A stretch of DNA of 64,000 bases from Mesotaenium endlicherianum (lineage: Eukaryota; Streptophyta; Zygnematophyceae; Zygnematales; Mesotaeniaceae), in assembly GCA_009602735.1 (NCBI GenBank), contig WELA01002734.1:1-64000 (forward strand). The letters are read 5' to 3'. Positions 9,483 through 17,225 of this stretch are shown in pieces. The position numbers and the translations under genes are program-made. The stretch's first letter is position 1, and each line of letters starts with the position of its first letter. The notes below the pieces were generated by a model that worked only from the letters and a program-made list of their open reading frames with translations, did not search any database and was not told the DNA's origin.

Positions 9483-9487
9483 ACTGT

Positions 9488-9787
9488 ATGGAGCTGTTCC
9501 CGCCATTATCAGTTTTTTACAAAGCCATTGCAGATGATGCAAGAATCGGCAGCACTCATATCAGTATTTATATGGCTTTACTACAACAATGGAATATTAA
9601 TGGTGGGAGTAATCCTGTGAAAATAGAAAGAGACGTAATTATGAATGCTGCTAAAGTAAATGCCCGGCAGACATATAACAAATGTATCAATGAGTTGCAG
9701 GAATATGGTTATATAATTTATGAGCCATGCTCCAATCAGTTTGAGGCAAGTGTGATTCACTTGAAAAATGTGGAAATGAAAACTTAA
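9488..9787 (+). CDS. Small ICE protein with winged-helix-like pattern
   Basis: 99 residues. The pattern IADDARIGSTHISIYMALLQ, then KVNARQTYNKCINELQEYGY and a beta-like VIHLKNVEM tail, resembles a small winged-helix DNA-binding protein and a protein type often seen beside Bacteroidota conjugative elements. The fold is inferred from residue pattern only. It follows the LGF-domain gene by five bases. Confidence 0.7.
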   Translation: MELFPPLSVFYKAIADDARIGSTHISIYMALLQQWNINGGSNPVKIERDVIMNAAKVNARQTYNKCINELQEYGYIIYEPCSNQFEASVIHLKNVEMKT

Positions 9788-9820
9788 TAATAAACCAATT
9801 TCAATAGAGGGAGGTGTGAT

Positions 9821-9961
9821 ATGGCTAGTGTGAAACCGGAACAAGTAATTGAAATTTTAAGAAAGCATAATGTGCATATCTCGTTGGAGCAGGCTGCCTT
9901 GATACTGGACTTTATGTTTAAATTTGCTAAGTTAACATTAATGCAAAACAGGGGCCAATGA
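9821..9961 (+). CDS. 46-residue protein coupled to the recombinase
   Basis: The frame MASVKPEQVIEILRKHNVHI onwards begins at ATG 9821 behind a strong purine-rich stretch (AGAGGGAGGTG) and overlaps the recombinase ATG by four bases (ATGA). It reads as two amphipathic helices, the second containing EQAALILDFMFKFAKL. Its size, coupling and ribosome-binding site make it a probable real gene. It could be a recombination accessory factor, but that is inference. Confidence 0.6.
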   Translation: MASVKPEQVIEILRKHNVHISLEQAALILDFMFKFAKLTLMQNRGQ

Positions 9962-11562
9962 CAGCAGATTTATACATCCGGGTGAGTACAGATGAGCAGG
10001 CTGATAAAGGTTACTCACAACGGGACCAGGAGGAACGTTTAAGGAAGTATTGCGAAAGCAATCAGATTAAAATTCGCCAGGTAATTTTTGAAGACCATTC
10101 TGCAAAGACGTTCAACCGTCCGAAGTGGAATGGTTTGCTGTTGGATTTAAAGAAGAAAAAAAATGTAGTTGATTTCGTTTTGTTTTCCAAATGGGATAGG
10201 TTTAGCCGTAATGCTGGGGATGCTTATCAGATGATAAATATTCTTCGCAAGTTGGGTGTAGAGCCACAGGCAATTGAACAACCTTTAGATTTATCAGTTC
10301 CTGAAAACAAACTGATGCTTGCATTTTATTTGGCGGCACCTGAAGTTGAAAATGACCGCAGGGCACTGAATGTTTTGCTTGGAATGAGAAAAGCAAAAAA
10401 AGAAGGCAGATGGATGGGAGTTGCCCCAGTGGGCTATGCGAATAAAATAACAGAAGATGGCAAGAAATATATTGCACCTGTAGAGCCGGAAGCAAGTATT
10501 ATGAAATGGGTGTTCGAGACTTTGGCAGAAGGTCAGTTAAATGTTGAGCAAATAATGAAACAAGCATTTGCAAGAGGTATCAAATGTTGCAAAGCTAATT
10601 TCTGGAACCTGTTGCGAAATCCAGTTTATTGTGGTCGAATTTATCTGTCCGGTTATAAGGAAGAAGAGTCAAGGCATGTACAAGGCTTACATCAGCCCAT
10701 CATTTCAGAAGCGCTTTTTTATGAGGTGCAGGATTATTTGAATGGTAAGAAAAGAGCCTATAGGGCAAAGGTTGGCAGCATGGACGAACTTCAGTTAAGA
10801 GGCTATCTGATTTGCCCGAAATGCGGCAAGTTACTTACCGGCAGTGCATCAAGGGGAAGGAACGGACGGTATTATTATTATCATTGTGTATCATCCTGTG
10901 GCGCCAGGTTTAAGGCAGAAAATGCAAACAAGTTATTTTCAGGCGAACTTAAAAAATTAGTTCCAAAGCCTGGCATGACCGAGGTTTATAAAGTGGTGTT
11001 GCAGGAAGAATTTAAAGCCCAAACAAAGGCTCAACGGGATGATTTGAAACAAGTAAAGGAGGCCTTGGAAAAAGCCAATACAGAGCTTGCTAATGCCCGC
11101 AAGCTGCTTTTGTCAAATGAAATAGAGCCTTCAGAATACCGCTCTATTAAGTCAGAATACGAAAAGAAAATAACCGGGCTTGAATCAAGGCTGATAGAAC
11201 TATCACAAGAAGGCAAAAGCATCGAACCATTACTGAATAAAGCTTTAACAAACCTCACTTGCTTGGATAAACTCTATGAAAAAGCTGATAACAAAGCCAA
11301 ACGAGAAATTATTGGTTCGATATTCCCCGAAAAACTCGTTTTTGATGGATTTCAATATCGAACCACCAGAATGAACGAAGCTGTTTCGCTAATATACAGT
11401 CTGGACAAGGGTTTCAGCCAAAATGAAAATGGACAAACCGAGTCAATTTTCGATTTGTCCACTTTAGTGCCCAGGACTGGATTCGAACCAGCACATCCTT
11501 GCGAACGCTGCGACCTGAACACAGTGCGTCTACCAATTTCGCCACCTGGGCTTCCGCTTTAA
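9958..11562 (+). CDS. Large serine recombinase (element integrase), 3' end antisense to tRNA-Leu
   Basis: 534 residues. The N-terminal catalytic domain has LYIRVSTDEQ with nucleophile Ser10, and KWDRFSR. A recombinase domain follows (about residues 150-270, GVAPVGYANK and LRNPVYCGRIY), then a zinc ribbon (CPKCGKLL and CVSSCGARF) and a coiled coil (about 350-430). This is the layout of large serine integrases that move elements without host factors. Residues from about 504 to the end are read antisense through the tRNA-Leu gene, so the C-terminal tail comes from the attachment site. Confidence 0.9.
   Translation: MTADLYIRVSTDEQADKGYSQRDQEERLRKYCESNQIKIRQVIFEDHSAKTFNRPKWNGLLLDLKKKKNVVDFVLFSKWDRFSRNAGDAYQMINILRKLGVEPQAIEQPLDLSVPENKLMLAFYLAAPEVENDRRALNVLLGMRKAKKEGRWMGVAPVGYANKITEDGKKYIAPVEPEASIMKWVFETLAEGQLNVEQIMKQAFARGIKCCKANFWNLLRNPVYCGRIYLSGYKEEESRHVQGLHQPIISEALFYEVQDYLNGKKRAYRAKVGSMDELQLRGYLICPKCGKLLTGSASRGRNGRYYYYHCVSSCGARFKAENANKLFSGELKKLVPKPGMTEVYKVVLQEEFKAQTKAQRDDLKQVKEALEKANTELANARKLLLSNEIEPSEYRSIKSEYEKKITGLESRLIELSQEGKSIEPLLNKALTNLTCLDKLYEKADNKAKREIIGSIFPEKLVFDGFQYRTTRMNEAVSLIYSLDKGFSQNENGQTESIFDLSTLVPRTGFEPAHPCERCDLNTVRLPISPPGLPL
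11468..11551 (-). tRNA. tRNA-Leu(CAG)
   Basis: The reverse strand gives an 84-nt class II tRNA: acceptor arms GCCCAGG and CCTGGGC (11545-11551 and 11469-11475), D-arm with AATTGGTAGAC, anticodon loop TTCAGGT with anticodon CAG, a long variable arm, T-arm GGTTCGAATCC and discriminator A at 11468. CCA is not encoded. It overlaps the recombinase gene in antisense and serves as the insertion site of the element on its left. Confidence 0.95.
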
Positions 11563-11569
11563 CGGGGTG

Positions 11570-11602
11570 CAAATATAAGGGCAAAAATCTGTATCATCCA
11601 AA
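11570..11602 (-). promoter_or_regulatory. Bacteroidota-type promoter of tRNA-Leu
   Basis: On the reverse strand TTTG (11599-11602) is followed after 21 nt by TATATTTG (11570-11577), an exact match to the TTTG / TAnnTTTG consensus of the Bacteroidota primary sigma factor. Initiation would fall about 10 nt before the tRNA 5' end. Confidence 0.8.
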
Positions 11603-11664
11603 GAAAACTACTGAATTTCCCCGCTGCCTGCCAGTCATATGTCAGGTCGATTCTTTCAGGCATT

Positions 11665-12699
11665 TTATTCAAATTGTTTTTCCTGATGCAATTTTTTTGC
11701 ATGCAGGTATACCTGGCGCATGCAGTAATATAAATTAGCCGGCTTTTCCATATCTACGATCAACTGCTTACGCGGCAATTGCTTCAGGTTGGGCAGTGCA
11801 TCCGCTTGTCTCTGTATTTTTTGTAATTGTTTAATGGCGATCAACCCAAAAGAACAAATACCCATCAGGGAAATGTTAAGATGCTGTTTGGTTTTATTTG
11901 GAAAGGGCAATGCTGCGATCTCTTTTTTTAGCTGTGTTATCTTACCGGTAAAATAGTCATGGAAAGCATACGCATCTTGCATCCTGTTAGGCAATGTAAC
12001 AATTCCTTCCTGGTAATCTTTATAAATATCATACAGATCGTTCGTCAGTTGTATGATGCCACCGATCAGGTACCAGCATTGTTGTTCCTCTTTCCCGGCA
12101 GGATCATCGAGATAAAAATGGCAAAGCAATACCGAATATCCACCCTTGTGTAAAGTGATCTGTTCTATTTCTTCATCGGTGATCGAGGGGTTGAATTGCT
12201 TCGCTGAATCTTCCTGGGCCTCATATAAACGATGGGTTACTGTTTCATACCATTGTTTATCCCGTACATAATTCTTCAGCAGCAGGTGGGCATGCAAAAA
12301 AAGTCTTTCATCAAAGGATTCAGCCTGGTAAACGGTGGGAGAAAAAGAGATTTTGTAAAGACTTTCCCGATCCAATTCCTTTCTGTCACAAAAGTTATCG
12401 AACAAAGAACTGCAGATAAAATAATGCAGCATACGGTCCCGCTCTGCACGGTTCGACACCCTACCCCTTAAGCGTGTAAAAGCATCACACATCATAGGAT
12501 TATAAATACCATAACTGGTAATCACTTTATGAAAAGTGACATCATCCAAACGTCCTCCCAGTTGCTGTTCTAATTCCCTCAAACGCACTCTGGCCCATTT
12601 GGTCTCTTTTCTCCGCACAGAAAGTATGTACCAGGTTTTACTGATGATATTCCACATAAAGTTGAACAGGTACATACGATGGTTTCTCATTTTAATCAT
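11665..12699 (-). CDS. Class I isoprenoid-synthase-like protein
   Basis: 344 residues, all-helical. Two acidic motifs stand where class I isoprenoid synthases bind magnesium-diphosphate: DNFCD at residues 101-105 and NDLYDIYKD at 220-228, the latter like the NSE/DTE motif. This points to a terpene-synthase or squalene-synthase-like fold rather than a known enzyme. Substrate is unknown. It lies directly downstream of a LuxE-like ligase (29-bp gap), so the pair probably forms an operon. Confidence 0.6.
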   Translation of the reverse strand: MIKMRNHRMYLFNFMWNIISKTWYILSVRRKETKWARVRLRELEQQLGGRLDDVTFHKVITSYGIYNPMMCDAFTRLRGRVSNRAERDRMLHYFICSSLFDNFCDRKELDRESLYKISFSPTVYQAESFDERLFLHAHLLLKNYVRDKQWYETVTHRLYEAQEDSAKQFNPSITDEEIEQITLHKGGYSVLLCHFYLDDPAGKEEQQCWYLIGGIIQLTNDLYDIYKDYQEGIVTLPNRMQDAYAFHDYFTGKITQLKKEIAALPFPNKTKQHLNISLMGICSFGLIAIKQLQKIQRQADALPNLKQLPRKQLIVDMEKPANLYYCMRQVYLHAKKLHQEKQFE

Positions 12700-12727
12700 T
12701 CAATACGCAGCCGGTTACCTGGTTGTA

Positions 12728-13708
12728 TTACACTACCAGTAAGCTGCACCCCCTGATATCACTGTGGTCCAGCCGCCCCCATACTTCAAAGCTTCCGTCT
12801 TCATAAACAATACCCACATCTTCCGTTGCAATGAAAGACACACTATACAGGTTTGCCAGGTCTATGATTTGTAACAAGCCCCGTCCACTCGTTTGCACAT
12901 GCAGGGGGTCTTCTTCGTCGCGCACCAGCACTTTCATCCAGGGCGGGCAATAAAAGCGCCCCTCTCCTTTCGAATAAGCCTGGCTCAATAATTCGGTCAT
13001 GCCATATTCTGCATGTACCTGTTTTACACCAAAACCTGTGCAAAGCTGTTCATGCACTTCTGCCCTGGTCATTTCTCTCTTCCGGCCTTTCATGCCACCC
13101 GTTTCCATAACAATGGTATGTTCCAGTTGCTGCGGATGGGTTTCAGCAAAATCGAGCAGGGCAAAAGTAACACCGATGAGGAGTGTTTTTTGCCTGGCCG
13201 CTTCCAGTTGCCGGAGGGTGTTTGCCAGCTTTTCATGCTCGTATAAATAAAAGCCACTGGCGGTATGGCCGCTCATCTTCACCATTTCATCCACCATCAT
13301 CACCAGTGAAGAATGTTGCCGTTCCAGGTAGGCGGGTAACAATCCTATGATACACCATTCGGGTACCGGACCATAAAACTGTTCAAAAGCATGGGTGAAG
13401 CTGCGCCGGTATATGTCCGGGGCTTTTACCCAATGCCGGCTGTTAACGGTTTGTGTGGTGCCGCTGCTTTCAAAATACAGGGGCGGTTCAAAATCCGTAG
13501 TCACTACCCGGTGCGTTTTAAAGAAAGAGATGGGCAACGCCGGCACCTGCGCGGGTGTCATAACAGTAGCGATATCTTTGCACACCAGATCGCACCAGCT
13601 ACGGTAAACCTGGTTATGCCGGTATTGGAAATGAAAGGTATCCATGCAATACTTTTCAAAATCGGCAGGCCGGATAGAGAAAATATTGTTAACTTCAAAA
13701 GGAAGCAC
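12728..13708 (-). CDS. LuxE/PaaK-like acyl-activating enzyme
   Basis: 326 residues. The phosphate-binding motif YFESSGTTQ lies near residue 79. A second motif, EYGMTELLSQAY, matches the adenylate-forming family, and a C-terminal GRLDHSDIRG loop matches the family hinge. The length fits LuxE-type acyl-protein synthetases, which activate fatty acids with ATP; the true acceptor is unknown. It is transcribed with the isoprenoid-synthase-like gene downstream. Confidence 0.75.
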   Translation of the reverse strand: MLPFEVNNIFSIRPADFEKYCMDTFHFQYRHNQVYRSWCDLVCKDIATVMTPAQVPALPISFFKTHRVVTTDFEPPLYFESSGTTQTVNSRHWVKAPDIYRRSFTHAFEQFYGPVPEWCIIGLLPAYLERQHSSLVMMVDEMVKMSGHTASGFYLYEHEKLANTLRQLEAARQKTLLIGVTFALLDFAETHPQQLEHTIVMETGGMKGRKREMTRAEVHEQLCTGFGVKQVHAEYGMTELLSQAYSKGEGRFYCPPWMKVLVRDEEDPLHVQTSGRGLLQIIDLANLYSVSFIATEDVGIVYEDGSFEVWGRLDHSDIRGCSLLVV

Positions 13709-13757
13709 TGTGTTCTATTGTAAGGTTTTGACTAAATTTGAACGGAAAGTACAACGA

Positions 13758-14207
13758 ATGAAGAACCCATTATTGATATTAACTGCTATCACGCTCATTG
13801 CATTGTCTTGCAACAAAGATACCTATACTACGCGTCCGAAATTAACTTTCAAAAGTGTCAACGGCAGCAGCTTCAGCGTCAACCAGACCATCCTCTTCAA
13901 TATTGAATTCACCGATAAGGAAGGCGACCTGCAAGACAGTGTGTGGATACAAAAAATTACCCGTACCACTGGCTGCAATAATTTCGCCGACAGGCTTAAA
14001 ATACCCGAATTTGTGGCAACCTCCAACCTGAAAGGCACCCTGGAGATCGGTTATGCCGTTGGATTCAATTCTGCGGCGGGCTATCCGATCCTGCCCCAAT
14101 GTCCGATTGGAAAGAACGACACCTGCTATTTTAAATTCTGGGCGCGGGATAAGCAGAAAAATGTGAGTGACACCGTCGTTTCACCCACCATCGTGATACT
14201 GAAATAG
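13758..14207 (+). CDS. Small lipoprotein of unknown function
   Basis: 149 residues from ATG 13758. The leader LLILTAITLIALSC is a lipobox, so the mature protein is probably lipidated on Cys19. The remainder is beta-rich with FSVNQTILFNIEFTDKEGDL, a pattern seen in Bacteroidota surface or periplasmic lipoproteins. The frame upstream to 13644 overlaps the divergent LuxE-like gene and is not needed. No enzymatic motif is visible. Confidence 0.8.
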   Translation: MKNPLLILTAITLIALSCNKDTYTTRPKLTFKSVNGSSFSVNQTILFNIEFTDKEGDLQDSVWIQKITRTTGCNNFADRLKIPEFVATSNLKGTLEIGYAVGFNSAAGYPILPQCPIGKNDTCYFKFWARDKQKNVSDTVVSPTIVILK

Positions 14208-14279
14208 ACAATTTTATATCTGCAATCGAAAATAATACATACGCTTTTCTTTGGTAATTATTTTTACGGCGTCTGCACA

Positions 14280-15125
14280 GTGGCCCTATCGATCGAAGCC
14301 AGTCTGCAACAGGGATACGGATTGAACAATTTTACCTATTACCTGTTTGTTTTTGCCGCAACAGTACTGTATTACACCCATGCTTACATGGCCGAAAGCA
14401 TTACCAACAGCAGTAACCGCCGCTCCATCTGGTATGTCAGGAACCACCGGGCTATGCGGGTATCCCAGTTATCGCTCACTGCTGTCTCTTTCATCAGCGG
14501 CGGCATCCTCTTATACGAGTTCGGATCCAGGATGGTAGCGGCTTCTTTTCTGCAATGGGTAGCTATTGGTATTTTCCCGGTAGCTGCAGCACTCTATTAT
14601 GGCAGTGCAGCACCGCTCAATAGCTCGCACAGCCTGCGCAACAACGGGTGGCTGAAACCCTTCGTGATCGGTTTTGTATGGGCGGGCACTGTTACGGTGT
14701 ATCCGGTACTCTTCAAAAGTATTGAGGACGGCTTGCCTTATGCCCCTAAACTGTTCAACGTTTTGCTCTTCATCAAAAACCTGATGTTCATCACTGTCCT
14801 CTGTATCATGTTCGATTTCAAAGACTATGTGGCGGACCATAACAAACAGCTGAAAACTTTTGTGGTGCAGATCGGGCTCCGGAAGACCATTTTTTACATC
14901 ATTCTACCGTTGAGTGTGGTGGGATTGGGGACTTTTCTCAGCTATGCTTATTACATGCATTTCCCTTTCCTCCGCATTGTGCTGAATACGATCCCCTTCA
15001 TTTTATTGATCATGGTGGCGCTGTCCATGCAACGGCGTAAATCAATTCTCTATTATCTTGCAATCATAGACGGACTTATGCTGGTCAAAGCCCTGTGTGG
15101 TACCATCGGCGCGTTATATTTTTAA
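14280..15125 (+). CDS. UbiA-like polytopic membrane protein
   Basis: 281 residues with seven to nine membrane helices. A cytoplasmic loop holds DFKDYVADHNKQLKTF, which resembles the second Asp-rich motif of UbiA prenyltransferases. The place of the first motif (around SITNSSNRRSIW) lacks its aspartates, so activity is uncertain. The GTG start is doubtful: the frame is open back to 14208 and codons 14235-14279 read IHTLFFGNYFYGVC, which looks like the missing first helix, so the true start may be a rare codon such as CTG 14220. It ends 10 bases before the peptidase gene. Confidence 0.55.
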   Translation: MALSIEASLQQGYGLNNFTYYLFVFAATVLYYTHAYMAESITNSSNRRSIWYVRNHRAMRVSQLSLTAVSFISGGILLYEFGSRMVAASFLQWVAIGIFPVAAALYYGSAAPLNSSHSLRNNGWLKPFVIGFVWAGTVTVYPVLFKSIEDGLPYAPKLFNVLLFIKNLMFITVLCIMFDFKDYVADHNKQLKTFVVQIGLRKTIFYIILPLSVVGLGTFLSYAYYMHFPFLRIVLNTIPFILLIMVALSMQRRKSILYYLAIIDGLMLVKALCGTIGALYF

Positions 15126-15135
15126 AACAAAGATT

Positions 15136-16245
15136 ATGGCAAAGACAAAAAAAACGAAAGCAACATCCATCCTGACAGACAAATCACTGACTTTTCTGAA
15201 GAATTATATCAATACCCCTTCCCCGGTTGGCTTTGAGAGTGGCGGGCAAAAACTCTGGCTCGATTACATCAAGCCTTATACCGATACTTTCTTTACCGAT
15301 CCTTATGGCACTGCTGTGGGCGTGATCAACCCTACCGCTCCTTTTAAAGTGGTCATTGAAGCGCATGCCGATGAGATCAGTTGGTTCGTGAACTACATCA
15401 ATGAACAAGGACTCATTTACCTGAAACGCAACGGTGGCGTAGATCACCAGGTGGCGCCTGCCAAGCGGGTATGGATTCATGGTAAAAAAGGACCTGTGAA
15501 AGCGGTATTCGGCTGGCCCGCGATCCATACCCGTTTGGGCAATGGCGATAAAGAGCAGCAACCCAAAGTGGAGAACCTTTGTCTCGATTGTGGCGCCCGC
15601 AGCAAGAAAGAAGTAGAAGAACTGGGCGTTCATATTGGCGCAGTGGTTACCTATGAAGAAGGGTTCGATGAGCTGGCCAATGACTTTTATATAGGCCGCG
15701 CATTCGATAACCGCGTAGGCGGCTTCATGATTGCCGAAGTAGCACGTCTGCTACACGAGCACAAAAAGAAATTACCCTTCGCCCTGTATATAGTGAATGC
15801 CGTACAGGAAGAGATTGGTTTGCGCGGCGCTGAAATGATCGCCCGCCGCATCAAGCCCGATATAGCGATCATTACCGATGTTACACATGATACCAGTACG
15901 CCCATGATCAACAAGATCATTGAAGGCGATATACAGTGCGGTAAAGGACCTTCACTCGCTTATGCGCCGGCTATCCACAATAAATTGCTGAAAGTGGTGG
16001 AAGACGTAGCAGAAAAAAACAAAATACCCGTTCAGTTTCGTACCCTCAGCAGGAGCACCGGTACCGATACCGATAGTTTCGCCTATGCCAATGATGGTTG
16101 CCCCTCTGTACTCATCTCCATACCCCTGCGCTACATGCACACGACCGTGGAAATGCTGCACAAGAGCGATATCGAGGGTACCATTCAATTAATGTATCAT
16201 ACTTTGCTGACCCTGACGCCCAAGACCAACCTTTCTTATTTATAA
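15136..16245 (+). CDS. M42 family metallo-aminopeptidase
   Basis: 369 residues from ATG 15136. Metal ligands of the M42 (FrvX/glutamyl aminopeptidase) family are visible: His in EAHADE, Asp in AFDNRVGG, the Glu pair in QEEIGLRG, Asp in TDVTH, and His in RYMHTTVEM. These cytosolic enzymes form tetrahedral dodecamers that trim peptides. The gene follows the UbiA-like gene closely. Confidence in the family is high; peptide preference is unknown. Confidence 0.93.
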   Translation: MAKTKKTKATSILTDKSLTFLKNYINTPSPVGFESGGQKLWLDYIKPYTDTFFTDPYGTAVGVINPTAPFKVVIEAHADEISWFVNYINEQGLIYLKRNGGVDHQVAPAKRVWIHGKKGPVKAVFGWPAIHTRLGNGDKEQQPKVENLCLDCGARSKKEVEELGVHIGAVVTYEEGFDELANDFYIGRAFDNRVGGFMIAEVARLLHEHKKKLPFALYIVNAVQEEIGLRGAEMIARRIKPDIAIITDVTHDTSTPMINKIIEGDIQCGKGPSLAYAPAIHNKLLKVVEDVAEKNKIPVQFRTLSRSTGTDTDSFAYANDGCPSVLISIPLRYMHTTVEMLHKSDIEGTIQLMYHTLLTLTPKTNLSYL

Positions 16246-16266
16246 TGAAGGTATCAATTACTCAGC

Positions 16267-16349
16267 GGCTCAATGTAAAACCTCGTCATTATCAAATTGA
16301 CGAATTGACAAATTGTCAAATTACATTGAGCCATTGAGTATTGAGCCAT
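16267..16349. repeat. Intergenic palindromic repeat, family 1, copy a
   Basis: Outer arms GGCTCAATGTA (16267-16277) and TACATTGAGCC (16322-16332) flank an inner near-palindrome TTGACAAATTGTCAA (16305-16319). The right side, CATTGAGTATTGAGCCAT (16332-16349), recurs exactly at 35245-35262. It sits between two + strand genes and ends about 30 bp before the next start codon. Confidence 0.75.
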
Positions 16350-16379
16350 TTTCACATTAATCATTATTTTTGCGGCTCC

Positions 16380-17225
16380 ATGCAAAACAGGGAACATATA
16401 AGAATAGCCATCCTGGACCTTTATGCGGGCGAGCCCAACCAGGGAATGCGCTGTATCAGGGAGATCATTAACCAATGGGGCGATTTCAAACAACTCGACG
16501 TGGAATTCGATGAATTCGACGTGCGGCAACAGTTGGCTGTACCTGATACCTCCTATGATGTATATATTTCCAGTGGCGGTCCCGGCTCTCCTTTGGAAAG
16601 CGAAGGCACTGAATGGGAACGGCGTTATTTCGACTGGATAGCACGCATGGAGCAATGGAACCGGGAAGCGCTCCAAGTTCCCAAGAAAAAAATATTCTTC
16701 ATCTGCCATAGCTTCCAACTGGCCTGCCGGTATTTCCAGTTGGCTACTGTTTGCAAGCGTAAGTCCACCGCCTTCGGGGTTTTTCCTGTACACATGCTGC
16801 CGTATGGCAAAGAAGAACCGGTTTTTCAGGGTCTTACAGATCCGTTCTTTGCCGTAGACAGCCGCGATTACCAGGTGATCAAACCCAAACGCGAAAAACT
16901 AAAAGCAATGGGCGCTCATTTACTGGCGCTCGAAAAGATCAGGCCGCATGTACCTTTTGAAAGGGCCATTATGGGCATCCGTTTCAATGAGCATTTTATC
17001 GGCACCCAGTTCCATCCCGAGGCCGATGCAGAAGGTATGCACATGTATTTATTGAGGGAAGATAAAAAGCAGACCGTTATTCAAAACCATGGCAAAGCCA
17101 AATGGCAAAGCATGGTGGAACAATTACAGGACCCGGATAAGATACTGAGAACACATAACCATGTGCTCCCTAATTTTCTCGACCTGGTCCTTACAGCGCA
17201 GCAACAGGCTGTTGTTCCCGCTTAA
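16380..17225 (+). CDS. Class I glutamine amidotransferase-like protein
   Basis: 281 residues from ATG 16380. It has a class I amidotransferase fold: SSGGPGSP loop, nucleophile elbow ICHSFQLACR with Cys, and FHPEAD with the catalytic His. It stands alone rather than beside a synthase domain, so the acceptor is unknown; many such proteins are annotated as GMP synthase subunits without evidence. Its 3' end overlaps the convergent gene by 35 bp. Confidence 0.82.
   Translation: MQNREHIRIAILDLYAGEPNQGMRCIREIINQWGDFKQLDVEFDEFDVRQQLAVPDTSYDVYISSGGPGSPLESEGTEWERRYFDWIARMEQWNREALQVPKKKIFFICHSFQLACRYFQLATVCKRKSTAFGVFPVHMLPYGKEEPVFQGLTDPFFAVDSRDYQVIKPKREKLKAMGAHLLALEKIRPHVPFERAIMGIRFNEHFIGTQFHPEADAEGMHMYLLREDKKQTVIQNHGKAKWQSMVEQLQDPDKILRTHNHVLPNFLDLVLTAQQQAVVPA

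Larger units (their letters stand above)
1..11551. mobile_element. Integrative conjugative element, right-hand part
   Basis: A block of Bacteroides-type conjugation genes in their usual order (TraI-like, traJ, traK, TraL-position, traM, traN), then element-specific accessory genes and a large serine recombinase. The block ends at a tRNA-Leu gene whose sequence is shared by the recombinase 3' end. It is visibly more AT-rich than the chromosome to the right. The left end, the relaxase, the VirB4 ATPase and the coupling protein must lie outside the window. The right boundary inside the tRNA gene is inferred from the overlap, because the matching direct repeat at the far end cannot be seen. Confidence 0.85.
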
